Assembly: GCA_030685065.1 (NCBI GenBank)
Contig: JAUXQH010000150.1
Location: 1 to 40,822 of the forward strand
DNA: 40,822 bases
Direction: 5' to 3'
DNA from: Pseudomonadota bacterium
Lineage (GTDB): Bacteria; Myxococcota_A; UBA796; SXON01
Made by a program: the position numbers and the translations under genes. Under the pieces are notes generated by a model. It was given only the letters and a program-made list of their open reading frames with translations, ran no database searches and was not told the origin of the DNA. Shown here piece by piece: positions 6,471 to 14,368 of the stretch; the first letter of the stretch is position 1, and each line of letters begins with the position of its first letter.

Positions 6471-7531
6471 TGGTGGCCAAGGAGCGTTCGGGAGAAATGC
6501 TCCCGTCGGTCCGCATTTCTCCGAACGCTCCGAGCCGCGCCCTCCGCGCCGCGCTCGCGGCCTGGGGCGCCAGCTGGATGCTGGTCGGCTGCCTCCCGAA
6601 GGAGTCGTTGAGCCGCCGGGACGAGGTCGAAGCGGACCTCTACGCGCTCGCGCTGGACATGGACGTGCGGACGGAGGGGCTCGACCTCCCGCCGTTTCGT
6701 TGGCATGTCGACGGCACGGTGGCGTGGTCCTACACGCGCACCTTCCGGGACGGCTCGCTCGGGCATCTCGTGCGCCTCGTGGACACCTCGGCCACGATCG
6801 GACGGTCCGGAGCGACAGGGGCTCCCGGTGCGCCCGTGGCCGTCCGAGGCCCGGCGGACGGGGCCCTGGTCGAGCTGCGCGCGTTTCCCGACGGGCAGCT
6901 CCTCGCGGTGACAGGGGGCTCCGCGTGGACCGGCGGGGGCGACCACCTCGAGGTGCTCGACCTGCTGTGGCCGCTCCTCTCGCCCCAGCTCCCGAGCTCG
7001 CGCGCGGAGGCCGCCGCGCCGTTCGTCACGTCCTGGCCAACGTGGATCGAGGGCGGCCCGAAGGTGCGGACGCGCCTCGACGCGTCGTGGAAGACGTCGA
7101 ACCCGAGCACCTGGAGCTACGACGGTAGCCTGAGCGGACAGGGCGGCTACGTCGCCATCGCCGGGCAGGCGAGCGGAACGGTGGGCCTCGGGACGGGCGC
7201 CGAGAGCCCCCGGCTGCTGTCACACACGTTCGACTGGTCGCGGGTCGTGACCACGACGTGGGCCGGCGGAAAAACGGTGAAGCAGGATCAGCACATCGTC
7301 GGGTCGTTGCGCCACGCCGGACGCGCCCCCGCACCGCCGCTCGACATGCCGATCGCCTCCGATGACGTGGCGGCCGACGCCCGCGCGCTCCGCTTGAGGG
7401 ACGGCCGCGTCGTGGAGGACGGCCCGGTCGACCTCGCCTCCGCGCTTCCATTCCTGTTGCTTCCCGATGACCTCACCCCGGAAGAGGTCGCGCGGCTCCG
7501 GTCGGCGGTTACCGGGGCTGGTAGCATGTAG
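6470..7531 (+). CDS. Putative lipoprotein of unknown function
   Basis: 353 residues if started at ATG 6470, which overlaps the upstream stop (TGATG). A hydrophobic run ending in LVGC (Cys at about 41) looks like a lipobox, placing it on the inner or outer membrane. The mature part has an alternating, beta-rich look (RWHVDGTVAWSYTRTFRDGS; THTFDWSRVVTTTW-like strands) with no family I recognise. A second in-frame ATG at 6497 would give a more normal-length signal peptide. Both starts fall in or before a strong inverted repeat (6481-6531), so translation initiation may be controlled by RNA structure. Likely co-transcribed with the Crp-like gene. Confidence 0.75.
   Translation: MVAKERSGEMLPSVRISPNAPSRALRAALAAWGASWMLVGCLPKESLSRRDEVEADLYALALDMDVRTEGLDLPPFRWHVDGTVAWSYTRTFRDGSLGHLVRLVDTSATIGRSGATGAPGAPVAVRGPADGALVELRAFPDGQLLAVTGGSAWTGGGDHLEVLDLLWPLLSPQLPSSRAEAAAPFVTSWPTWIEGGPKVRTRLDASWKTSNPSTWSYDGSLSGQGGYVAIAGQASGTVGLGTGAESPRLLSHTFDWSRVVTTTWAGGKTVKQDQHIVGSLRHAGRAPAPPLDMPIASDDVAADARALRLRDGRVVEDGPVDLASALPFLLLPDDLTPEEVARLRSAVTGAGSM
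6481..6531. repeat. Long inverted repeat at the 5' end of the lipoprotein gene
   Basis: ggagcgttcgggagaaatgc (6481-6500) pairs with gcatttctccgaacgctcc (6513-6531). The stem has 19 pairs with one extra G in the left arm and a 12-nt loop. It starts 10 bp after the Crp-like stop codon. No T-run follows, so a simple terminator is unlikely. The left arm contains the alternative ATG at 6497 and a purine-rich ribosome-site-like gggaga, both of which would be hidden in the folded RNA. As DNA it could also be an operator for a dimeric regulator. Confidence 0.85.
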
Positions 7532-7549
7532 CGCGAGGATGCCCGGTCA

Positions 7550-10477
7550 ATGACCCTCGACGAACTCGCCGGCCTGTTGAAGGCCAGCCGCTTCCTACCG
7601 CCCGGCGCGGGCGCCGCCTCGGCTCCGGCTTCCGGCGCTGTCGAACGTGAAGCGCTGCGCGCGGTGCCGGAGCTCGTCGACGGGCTCCCGCCCGTCCTCT
7701 TCGACGCGCGGGGGCCGCACGTGTGGTCGGGCTGCACCGAGGTGTTGCGGGCCCCGCTCTCCGGCCTGGGTGCGGCGGTGATGGCCGAGGCCGGGCGTCC
7801 CGTCGGCGGCGCGGACCGCGCGCTGGCGGACGATCCGCTGGTCGTGTTGCTCGCTCGGCTCGTGGTCGAGGGCGCGAGCTTCTCGCCGGGCGCGGCCGTC
7901 GTGCCCCTCCTGGAGGTGGTGCGCGGCGCGTGGGTTGCGATGGGAGAGCCCGCTGCCCTGGCCCTGTTCCAGGCAACGCCCGAGGCCGGCGGAGAGCGGC
8001 TCGGCTTCGTGGCGGCCGGCGTGCAGGCCCGCCTCGCCGCGGCGTGCGCCAAGGCCTCCGGCACCGTGCGCGTGCCCGCGCTCGCCTGGGCCCTCTCGCG
8101 CAGCCGCCTCCTGCCCCTGTACGCTCGAGGCTCGCTCGATCGCGACCCCTCCTGGGCGCGCGTCGCGGCGGTGCTCGGCGTGCCCCTCCCCGCCGGCACC
8201 GTAGAGGCCGTGCAGGCCGCCATCCGGCTCGCGATCAAGGGCCTCCTCGAGCGCCGCGCGGCGAACAAGATGACGGCGGACGACGCCGCGCTGGTCCTCC
8301 GCGCGCTCCCGCCCGGGCGTCTGGACGCGGGCGCGGATGCCGCGGCCGCCGCGCTCCTCCTCGACCCCGACGCGCTGATGGCACTCCTGCCCTCCCTCGG
8401 GCGCTTCGTGGACGCGCGGGCGCTCGTCGCCGCCAACGTCGCCGCCGACCGCGCGGCGGGCCTCCTGACGCCCGCGGGGGGCCTGGCCGTCGCGAGCGTC
8501 CTCCTGGACGTGCTGGCGGCGCTGCGTACGTGGGACGTGCTGAGCCAGCTGGTGGGCGCCGTGGGCGCGCCGCAGCTGCGGCCGCTGGTGGTACCGCGCG
8601 GAGCGCCGGCCATCGGCGCGGTCGTGGCGGTGGGGCTCGGGCGGCTCCGGGCCGATCCCACCCGTGCGCACGCGTCCGACGCCGCGTGGGAAGGGCTCGT
8701 GACCAACGTGGAGGGCGGCGTCGTCGCGGACCTCGGCGTCGCCGGCCTCGTGGCGTTCCCGGACGCCGTGGATGCCATGCGGTTCGCGCTCCTGGCGCGG
8801 CGCCGGCTCGAAGGGGCCGCCGTGGCCGTGTCGCACGGGAGCATCGTCGGCGGCACGGACGGCGCCGTCACGCGGCTGTCCGGGCCCGCGGTTGAGGCCG
8901 CGATCCGTTGGGTGGCGGTCGCGCCGGCCGCGGCGCGGGTGTCGAACGACGAGCTGGTGGTGCGGCTCCGTCAGGTCGGAGGATGGTTGTGCGGGGACGG
9001 CCTCGCGATCGACGCCCCCGCCGAAGCCGCGCTCCAGGACTCCCGCGTGCGGCGCGGGCTCGCCACGAAGATCGACGGGCCCCCTGGCGGCGACCCGCGC
9101 GTGCTGCACAGCCTCGACGTGCTCCGCGTCTACGAGTTCGACGGCGCCGTGCTCGCCATCGTACGCATCCCCGGCGTGGCCGGGGGCTTCGAGGCCCTGA
9201 CCCTCTCCGCCGAAGAGTGGCGCGAGCTGCTCGACCGGGACGGCGAGCGCGCCGAGGCCTCCTCGGTCCCGAGCGCCGCCCTGCCGGTCGACTTCGCCAC
9301 CCCGGTGCAGGCGCTGGACGAGTCGAACGAGGCCCTCTCGGGGGAGGAGTCCGTCGAGTGGGAGATGGCCGAGTCCGAGGAGTTCTCGGACGAGGTGCCG
9401 GTCCTCGACCTGGAGGAGCACCCCTTCGACGCCCCGCCCCCGCCTCCGCCCTCGGCGGAGCCTCGCTTCGAGTTCGACGAGGAGGGCGACGACGCCGCCT
9501 CGATCGGGGACGCCAGCTCCTTCTCGGGCTTCTACCTGCCCGGCGCGGAGAACCCGGCGGCGAAGGTCGCCGCGACCCTGCCCCGCTCCTCCGCGACCCG
9601 CGCCGGCCCCGACCTCTCCTCGTTCGAGATGGAGGTCGAAGACGAGGACGACGAGACGCAGGAGTGGGGCGTCCCCCCCGCCGACGTCACCCCGGCCCCG
9701 CCCGCGGGGCGTGAGAACCCGGCCCAGCCCGTGCCACCCAGCCTCGCGGATTTCGTGTACGAGCCCGCCGGCAGCCCCTCGATCCCCCCCGCATCGGACG
9801 ACCTCCGCGACCCCGCCACGCCCGTGTCCGTCGCCCGCTGGCCCGCCTACGTCTCCTTCGGCGGGAGCGCCGCCGCGCCTCCGACCGCCGCGCCCGTCGA
9901 GACGGATCCGTTCGCCGCGGCCGCGCGCGCCGTGGGCGAGCCGGAGCCCTCGAGCTCCGCGCCGTCCGCCCTCCCGTCGCCGCTGGACTCGGATCCGTTC
10001 GCGGACTTCACGGCCGAGCTGCTCTCCGGTCCTTTCGACCAGGCCGACCCGTTCGCCGCGAGCCCTCCGCCCGTCGCGCCTCCGCCGGCCGCCCCCGTGC
10101 CCGCTCCCGCGGCGGCAGAGCCCACGGGCGACGCTCGCAGCCTCTCCTCGGGCGGACGAATCCCCGGCGCATCCGGCGTGCACAGCAGTCGTTCGGTCAG
10201 CGGCTCCGTCGACTTCGACTTCCTGCTCAGGGGATATGCCTGCTTCTTCGACAAGAAAGAGGCCGTGTTCGGCCGCCCCTACGGGACCCGCATCGTCGAC
10301 CGCCACGTGTACCCCTACCGTGGCGACCCAGACGAGGTCTACGCCGCCTTCCTCCGTGACAAGATCCAGGAGGGCTTCGTGCCGCACTCCGAGCGCATCG
10401 GGGACCTCCCGCGCGGCGTGACGGTGATGCCGCTCGACGCGGACGCGATGCAGCGTGTCTGGAAGGAGCTTTCGTAG
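7550..10477 (+). CDS. 975-aa protein with cyclase-like core and disordered acidic/Pro-rich region
   Basis: No complete family recognised. Residues 1-370 are an Ala/Leu-rich helical region with many short hydrophobic helices but no clear membrane segment or signal peptide. Residues about 380-470 (VTNVEGGVVADLGVAGLVAFPDA, then VAVSHGSIVGGTDGAVTRLSGPAV and ARVSND) follow the order of a class III nucleotidyl cyclase domain, but the metal-binding Asp positions are not convincing. Residues 570-880 are low-complexity, acidic then Pro/Ala-rich, with three repeated DPFA motifs. The last ~85 residues (FDFLLRGYACFFDKKEAVFGRPYG and onward) form a separate compact domain unknown to me. ATG 7550 is preceded by gcgagg. 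Probably a cytoplasmic scaffold or signalling protein; function unproven. Confidence 0.75.
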   Translation: MTLDELAGLLKASRFLPPGAGAASAPASGAVEREALRAVPELVDGLPPVLFDARGPHVWSGCTEVLRAPLSGLGAAVMAEAGRPVGGADRALADDPLVVLLARLVVEGASFSPGAAVVPLLEVVRGAWVAMGEPAALALFQATPEAGGERLGFVAAGVQARLAAACAKASGTVRVPALAWALSRSRLLPLYARGSLDRDPSWARVAAVLGVPLPAGTVEAVQAAIRLAIKGLLERRAANKMTADDAALVLRALPPGRLDAGADAAAAALLLDPDALMALLPSLGRFVDARALVAANVAADRAAGLLTPAGGLAVASVLLDVLAALRTWDVLSQLVGAVGAPQLRPLVVPRGAPAIGAVVAVGLGRLRADPTRAHASDAAWEGLVTNVEGGVVADLGVAGLVAFPDAVDAMRFALLARRRLEGAAVAVSHGSIVGGTDGAVTRLSGPAVEAAIRWVAVAPAAARVSNDELVVRLRQVGGWLCGDGLAIDAPAEAALQDSRVRRGLATKIDGPPGGDPRVLHSLDVLRVYEFDGAVLAIVRIPGVAGGFEALTLSAEEWRELLDRDGERAEASSVPSAALPVDFATPVQALDESNEALSGEESVEWEMAESEEFSDEVPVLDLEEHPFDAPPPPPPSAEPRFEFDEEGDDAASIGDASSFSGFYLPGAENPAAKVAATLPRSSATRAGPDLSSFEMEVEDEDDETQEWGVPPADVTPAPPAGRENPAQPVPPSLADFVYEPAGSPSIPPASDDLRDPATPVSVARWPAYVSFGGSAAAPPTAAPVETDPFAAAARAVGEPEPSSSAPSALPSPLDSDPFADFTAELLSGPFDQADPFAASPPPVAPPPAAPVPAPAAAEPTGDARSLSSGGRIPGASGVHSSRSVSGSVDFDFLLRGYACFFDKKEAVFGRPYGTRIVDRHVYPYRGDPDEVYAAFLRDKIQEGFVPHSERIGDLPRGVTVMPLDADAMQRVWKELS

Positions 10478-10508
10478 TCCGCTCCGTACGCGTCCGGCGC
10501 CTCCACGG

Positions 10509-10537
10509 TGGACCCGGGATCTCCGCTCTGATATACG
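10509..10537 (+). promoter_or_regulatory. Putative sigma-70 promoter of the DUF507 gene
   Basis: tggacc (10509-10514, 4 of 6 to TTGACA) is separated by 17 nt from tatacg (10532-10537, 4 of 6 to TATAAT). A TGn extended -10 element sits at 10529-10531. It would leave a leader of roughly 120 nt before ATG 10666. Sequence-only call. Confidence 0.4.
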
Positions 10538-10665
10538 GGCGCTCCTCTGTCGGACCCGTCCGAAGGGGGCTACCCGCGCGGGATTCAGGCCCGCCTTGCA
10601 CGCGTCTCGAAGAAGGCGCGAAGGGAGCCTCCTCATCGGGGGTTCCCACATCCGCAAGGTGTCCC

Positions 10666-11184
10666 ATGAAGCTTTACCGCGCGCGCATCCCCGCAATCGC
10701 AACCGCAGTCCTGGAGCGCCTCTCCAACGAGGGCGATCTGGAGCTGGCGCCCGAGAACAAGGCCGAGGCCGCCCAGGACCTCGTCGCGGTGATGGAGATG
10801 TACCTCAGCCGCGATCAAGACCTGCGTGAGGCCGTCCGCGAGGAGATGGAGCGTCGCGCCATCTCCTACGATCAGTACGGGAAGTCCCGCAGCGAGGTGG
10901 CCGAGCGCTGGGGCCACCCCGTCGGGGACGACGTGGATCGCTTCCTCGCCCGCCAGTTCGTCGAGAACTTCATGATCTCGCGGTTCGTCGACGAGGTCTA
11001 CTCGGACGACAGCGTGATCTACAAGAAGATCCTCGACACCATGAAGGCGTTCGACGTGGACGAGCGCGCCCTTCGCGCCGAGGCCGAAGAGCGCATCAAG
11101 AACATCCCCGAGCACTCGGTGGACCGTCCGGACGCCCTGCAGCGGGCGCTCAAGGAAGTCCGCAAGCGGCACGGGCTGCTCTAG
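10666..11184 (+). CDS. DUF507 family protein
   Basis: 172 residues. The start MKLYRARIPAIATAVLERLSNEGDLEL, the repeated-looking second half (GDDVDRFLARQFVENFMISRFVDEVYSDDSVIYKKI) and the all-helical, charged composition match DUF507, a family common in Deltaproteobacteria/Myxococcota and Aquificae with no established function. No signal peptide or membrane segment, so cytoplasmic. It has its own probable promoter in the 188-bp gap after the previous gene. Convergent with the M14 peptidase gene, the two ORFs overlapping by 4 bp at their ends (11181-11184). Confidence 0.85.
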   Translation: MKLYRARIPAIATAVLERLSNEGDLELAPENKAEAAQDLVAVMEMYLSRDQDLREAVREEMERRAISYDQYGKSRSEVAERWGHPVGDDVDRFLARQFVENFMISRFVDEVYSDDSVIYKKILDTMKAFDVDERALRAEAEERIKNIPEHSVDRPDALQRALKEVRKRHGLL

Positions 11185-13067
11185 CGTTCAGCTCCGCCTG
11201 GGGGCGGCCAACCGCGGCTGCGCCGCCGGCCGATCAGGAGCGCGCTCGCAAGGAGCGCCCCGGCGCCGGCGGATCCGTTCGTGCTCGAGCACGCCCCGAC
11301 GGCGGTGAGCGTCGCGTCGAGGGGGGCACGCGGTTCCCCCGCCGGTGCGAGCTCGGGCGGCGGAGAGGGGTCGACCGCGGGGCTGGACTGCACGCTCACC
11401 ACGGCGAGCCAGGCCCCGTTCGTCCACACGAGCACGTCGTCGTCGGTGGAGGGGAGCGCGAAGGCGAGCGCGTCCTCGGCCTCGGAGAGGCGTGCGAGCG
11501 CGTGGGGGGCCCGCGCCGGACCGCCGTAGGACCACGCCTCCGCCCCGGTCGCGAAGCCCGCCCCGGTGAGCGTCAGCACGCCGTCCTCCAGGTAGGCGTC
11601 GTCGAGGACCACGCGATCGTCGACCTCGCCCACGAACAGCCCGCGCGGCACCACTCCCACCTCGGTCTGGAGGGTCCAGGCGCCGGGCGCGAGGAGCGTG
11701 GGGTCGAGGGTCCAGGTGCCGTCGGCGTTCGCAGGCACGAGGACGGGGAGCTCACCGGGCTGCAGGAGCGTGAGGAGCCCGCCGTTCAGGTCGCTCACGC
11801 CCGCGAGCGTGATGGCGGTGGGGCCGGCGCCCCGCGAGAGCAGGCGGGGGGTGGGGAGCTCGCCGAGGAGCGCGCGCGGGGCCCCTCCGAACGGCGCGGT
11901 TGGGAGGAGGCGCGTCTGGTGGGAGAGGGGCGCCGGGGTGTAGCCGGGCGCGTCGACGGTCCACGCGGCGTCCCCCTCCGCCCAGCGCGCGACGGTGCCG
12001 TCCGGCGACCAGAGCGGCGCGGTGTCGGGCCCGGTGACGCGCGCGGGGATGGGCTCGCCGGTGGTGTCGTCCACGATGAGGGCCTGGCGATCGGGCGGCC
12101 GGGTGAGCCAGTCCAGGATGGGGTCGAGGTGCCACGAGGTGTAGGTCGAGACGTCCTCCACGGGCGGCGACTTGTCGACGGTGAGCTCGAGCGTGAAGTC
12201 GTAGGACCCCCACGCGCCGTAGGTCCAGTCCGTGGAATCGCCGCGCGTGAGGTACCAGTCCGCGCCGTTCGTGATCCAGAAGTCCGGCGCGCCGCAGCCG
12301 GCGGCGTAGCCCTCGGCGAGCGCGACGAGCAGGGGCTCCTCCACGGGGCGCTCGTCCGCGGACCAGTTCCACACCCAGCCGAGGTTCTGCGCGCCGCTGT
12401 GCAACGACAGGCCGGCGTCGAAGCTACGCGCCCGGGCGAGGGCGCGGATCGCGCGGGTCTCGGGCTCGGAGAAGGGGGCGGCGCCGTTCTGGCCCTCGGC
12501 GTCGGACCACTCCCAGCCGTAGTTGCGGTTGAGGTCGACTCCGGACAGGTTCGCGCGGGTGTCGGCGCGGAGGCCGTCGGGGTTGACTACCGGCACCACC
12601 CACAGCTCGGTGTCCGGCGGAAGCGCGGCGCGGCCGCCCACCAGGGCCTCGGCCACGGCCAGCGCCATCTCCACGCTCGAACCCTCGTTCCCGTGGTGCC
12701 CGCCCAGGAGCCGCAGCGCGCGTGAGCCCCGGCCGATGCGGAGGGCCAGGATGGGCTCGCGCGCGCGCGACTCTCCGAGCTGCACGAGCGTGGCACCGCT
12801 CTCGACCAGGGCCGCCAGCCGCTCCGCCACGTCCTCGGGGGTGGGGCGCCAGCCCGCGGAGACTGCGGAGCGTCCAGCCTCGGGCGCGTGCGCGACGGTG
12901 TGCCACGACAGCCCGGACGCCTCGGCCATCGCGGGGGTGCCCATGAGGCGGTAGGTGTCGCCGTCCTGGCCCTCGGCCCAGGTGAGCCCGGCCGCGTGGG
13001 CGGCGGCGTGGTCAGCCGGGGTGTGGAGCTCGACCCAGAGCTCGACGGCCGCCAGGGCGGGGCTCAC
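11181..13067 (-). CDS. M14 zinc carboxypeptidase with MYXO-CTERM-like tail
   Basis: 628 residues. Zinc ligands HGNE (His125, Glu128) and SLHSG (His223), substrate-binding NPDG and LNRNY (Arg181), and catalytic Glu294 (FTLEL) define an active M14 metallocarboxypeptidase. A carboxypeptidase-regulatory-like beta domain follows (about 320-590). The end, ACSSTNGSAGAG plus a hydrophobic helix and RRRSR, resembles the MYXO-CTERM sorting signal. GTG 13067 overlaps the M23 stop by 3 nt, and an in-frame TGA lies directly upstream, so no longer start exists. Yet no full signal peptide is present; only the end of one (PALAA) seems to remain. Export is therefore puzzling: a lost exon-like 5' end, a frameshift, or use of another route. 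Last gene of the clpX operon. Confidence 0.85.
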   Translation of the reverse strand: MSPALAAVELWVELHTPADHAAAHAAGLTWAEGQDGDTYRLMGTPAMAEASGLSWHTVAHAPEAGRSAVSAGWRPTPEDVAERLAALVESGATLVQLGESRAREPILALRIGRGSRALRLLGGHHGNEGSSVEMALAVAEALVGGRAALPPDTELWVVPVVNPDGLRADTRANLSGVDLNRNYGWEWSDAEGQNGAAPFSEPETRAIRALARARSFDAGLSLHSGAQNLGWVWNWSADERPVEEPLLVALAEGYAAGCGAPDFWITNGADWYLTRGDSTDWTYGAWGSYDFTLELTVDKSPPVEDVSTYTSWHLDPILDWLTRPPDRQALIVDDTTGEPIPARVTGPDTAPLWSPDGTVARWAEGDAAWTVDAPGYTPAPLSHQTRLLPTAPFGGAPRALLGELPTPRLLSRGAGPTAITLAGVSDLNGGLLTLLQPGELPVLVPANADGTWTLDPTLLAPGAWTLQTEVGVVPRGLFVGEVDDRVVLDDAYLEDGVLTLTGAGFATGAEAWSYGGPARAPHALARLSEAEDALAFALPSTDDDVLVWTNGAWLAVVSVQSSPAVDPSPPPELAPAGEPRAPLDATLTAVGACSSTNGSAGAGALLASALLIGRRRSRGWPPPGGAER

Positions 13068-14368
13068 TCATCCGCGGGGAGGGCAACGGCCTCCCCCTCG
13101 GAGGCGCCGGCTGTCCCCGTTCCCGACGCGGGCGGCGTGGCCGACAGCTCGGCCGGCTCCGCCAGCAGCGGCATCGCCTGGTCGCGCACCGCGAAGAACG
13201 CGTCCCGCTCGGCGTCCGGGAGCGATCCGGTCATCGGAAGGTCGACCGTCATCGGGTTGCGGTACTGCCCGTTCACGAAGAACTGGTAGTGGAGGTGCGG
13301 ACCGGTGGACATGCCGGTCGATCCCACCTTGCCGATCAGATCACCCTGGTGGACGGTCTGCCCTTTCTTGACGAGGATCGACGAGAGGTGCGAATAGCTG
13401 GTGGCGTACGGGCCGTCGTGATCGAGCTCGACGAAGTTGCCGTGCCCGCCGTGCCGGCCCGCGACGGTCACCACGCCGTCCGCCACCGCGCGCACCGGCG
13501 TGCCGGTGGGCGCCCCGAAGTCGACCCCGAGGTGGGGGCGGCTCCGCTTGAGGATCGGGTGGTAGCGGGCGAGCGTGAAGCTGGACGTGACGCGCGAAAA
13601 GGCCAGGGGCGAGCGTAGGAAGGGGCGGCGGCGCCCCGTACCGTCCGGCGCGAACCAGCCCACGGAGCCGTCGAGCATCACGTAGCGGATGGCCGTCCAC
13701 GACTTCTTGCCGTTCACCAGGACCGCGGCGCGGATGCCGCCGAAGCGCTGATTCCCGAGGTCGTCCGTCAGGGTGTCGCCCACCGCGCGGATGGTGGCGC
13801 CCTTCACCAGCTCGGTGTTGAAGTCGATGTCGTACTCGAAGATCTCGGCGAGCTCCATGATCTGCGGCGGCCGCAGGCCCGCGTCGCCGGCGGCCTCCCA
13901 GAGGCTCGACTTGATGGTGAGGGTGCGGGCGCCGGACGTGACGATGAAGGGGATCGGGCGGCTGCCCGAGACGTACTTCGCGCCGTTCCAGGTCAGCTCG
14001 ATGATCTCGGGCCCGTCGCGGTCGAGGCGCAGGCGCCAGGGGCGGCCGTCCAAGGCCGGGGCGCCTTCCTCTTCCTCATCGCGGAAATCGAGGTGGATAC
14101 GGTCGCCGATGGACAGGCGGTTGAGCGCCGAACCCGCGGCGGCGAGCAGCTGCTCGGTCGGGCCGCCCATCGCGCGGAGCACGGAGCCCGCGGTGTCGCC
14201 CTCCGCGATGGTGTGGGTGACGGTGCGATAGCGCGGTGAGGGGGCCACGAGCGCGGGCGCGACGGCGGCCTGGGGCTGAAGGATCGGATCGCTCGGGGGG
14301 AGCGCCGCCACCGCGGCTCCCCCGATCCCGAGCACCGCCACCACGATGGCGGCACGGACGAGCTTCAA
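13064..14368 (-). CDS. M23 peptidoglycan endopeptidase, MepM/Csd3-like
   Basis: 434 residues from TTG 14368, which overlaps the kinase stop (TTGA); the upstream open frame is noise. A signal/anchor helix (MKLVRAAIVVAVLGIGGAAVA) is followed by a LysM/OapA-like region (47-95, HTIAEGDTAGSVL), a Csd3-type domain (155-240, SLWEAAGDAGLRPPQIMELAE, FEYDIDF) and the LytM domain (278-380). Zinc ligands His279 and Asp283 (HLGVDFG) and His360 (HLH), plus the SYSH histidine (327), are intact, so active D,D-endopeptidase activity on peptidoglycan crosslinks is expected in the periplasm. Domain order matches MepM/Csd3. A Thr/Ala-rich tail ends the protein. Coupled to kinase and M14 genes on both sides. Confidence 0.9.
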   Translation of the reverse strand: MKLVRAAIVVAVLGIGGAAVAALPPSDPILQPQAAVAPALVAPSPRYRTVTHTIAEGDTAGSVLRAMGGPTEQLLAAAGSALNRLSIGDRIHLDFRDEEEEGAPALDGRPWRLRLDRDGPEIIELTWNGAKYVSGSRPIPFIVTSGARTLTIKSSLWEAAGDAGLRPPQIMELAEIFEYDIDFNTELVKGATIRAVGDTLTDDLGNQRFGGIRAAVLVNGKKSWTAIRYVMLDGSVGWFAPDGTGRRRPFLRSPLAFSRVTSSFTLARYHPILKRSRPHLGVDFGAPTGTPVRAVADGVVTVAGRHGGHGNFVELDHDGPYATSYSHLSSILVKKGQTVHQGDLIGKVGSTGMSTGPHLHYQFFVNGQYRNPMTVDLPMTGSLPDAERDAFFAVRDQAMPLLAEPAELSATPPASGTGTAGASEGEAVALPADE

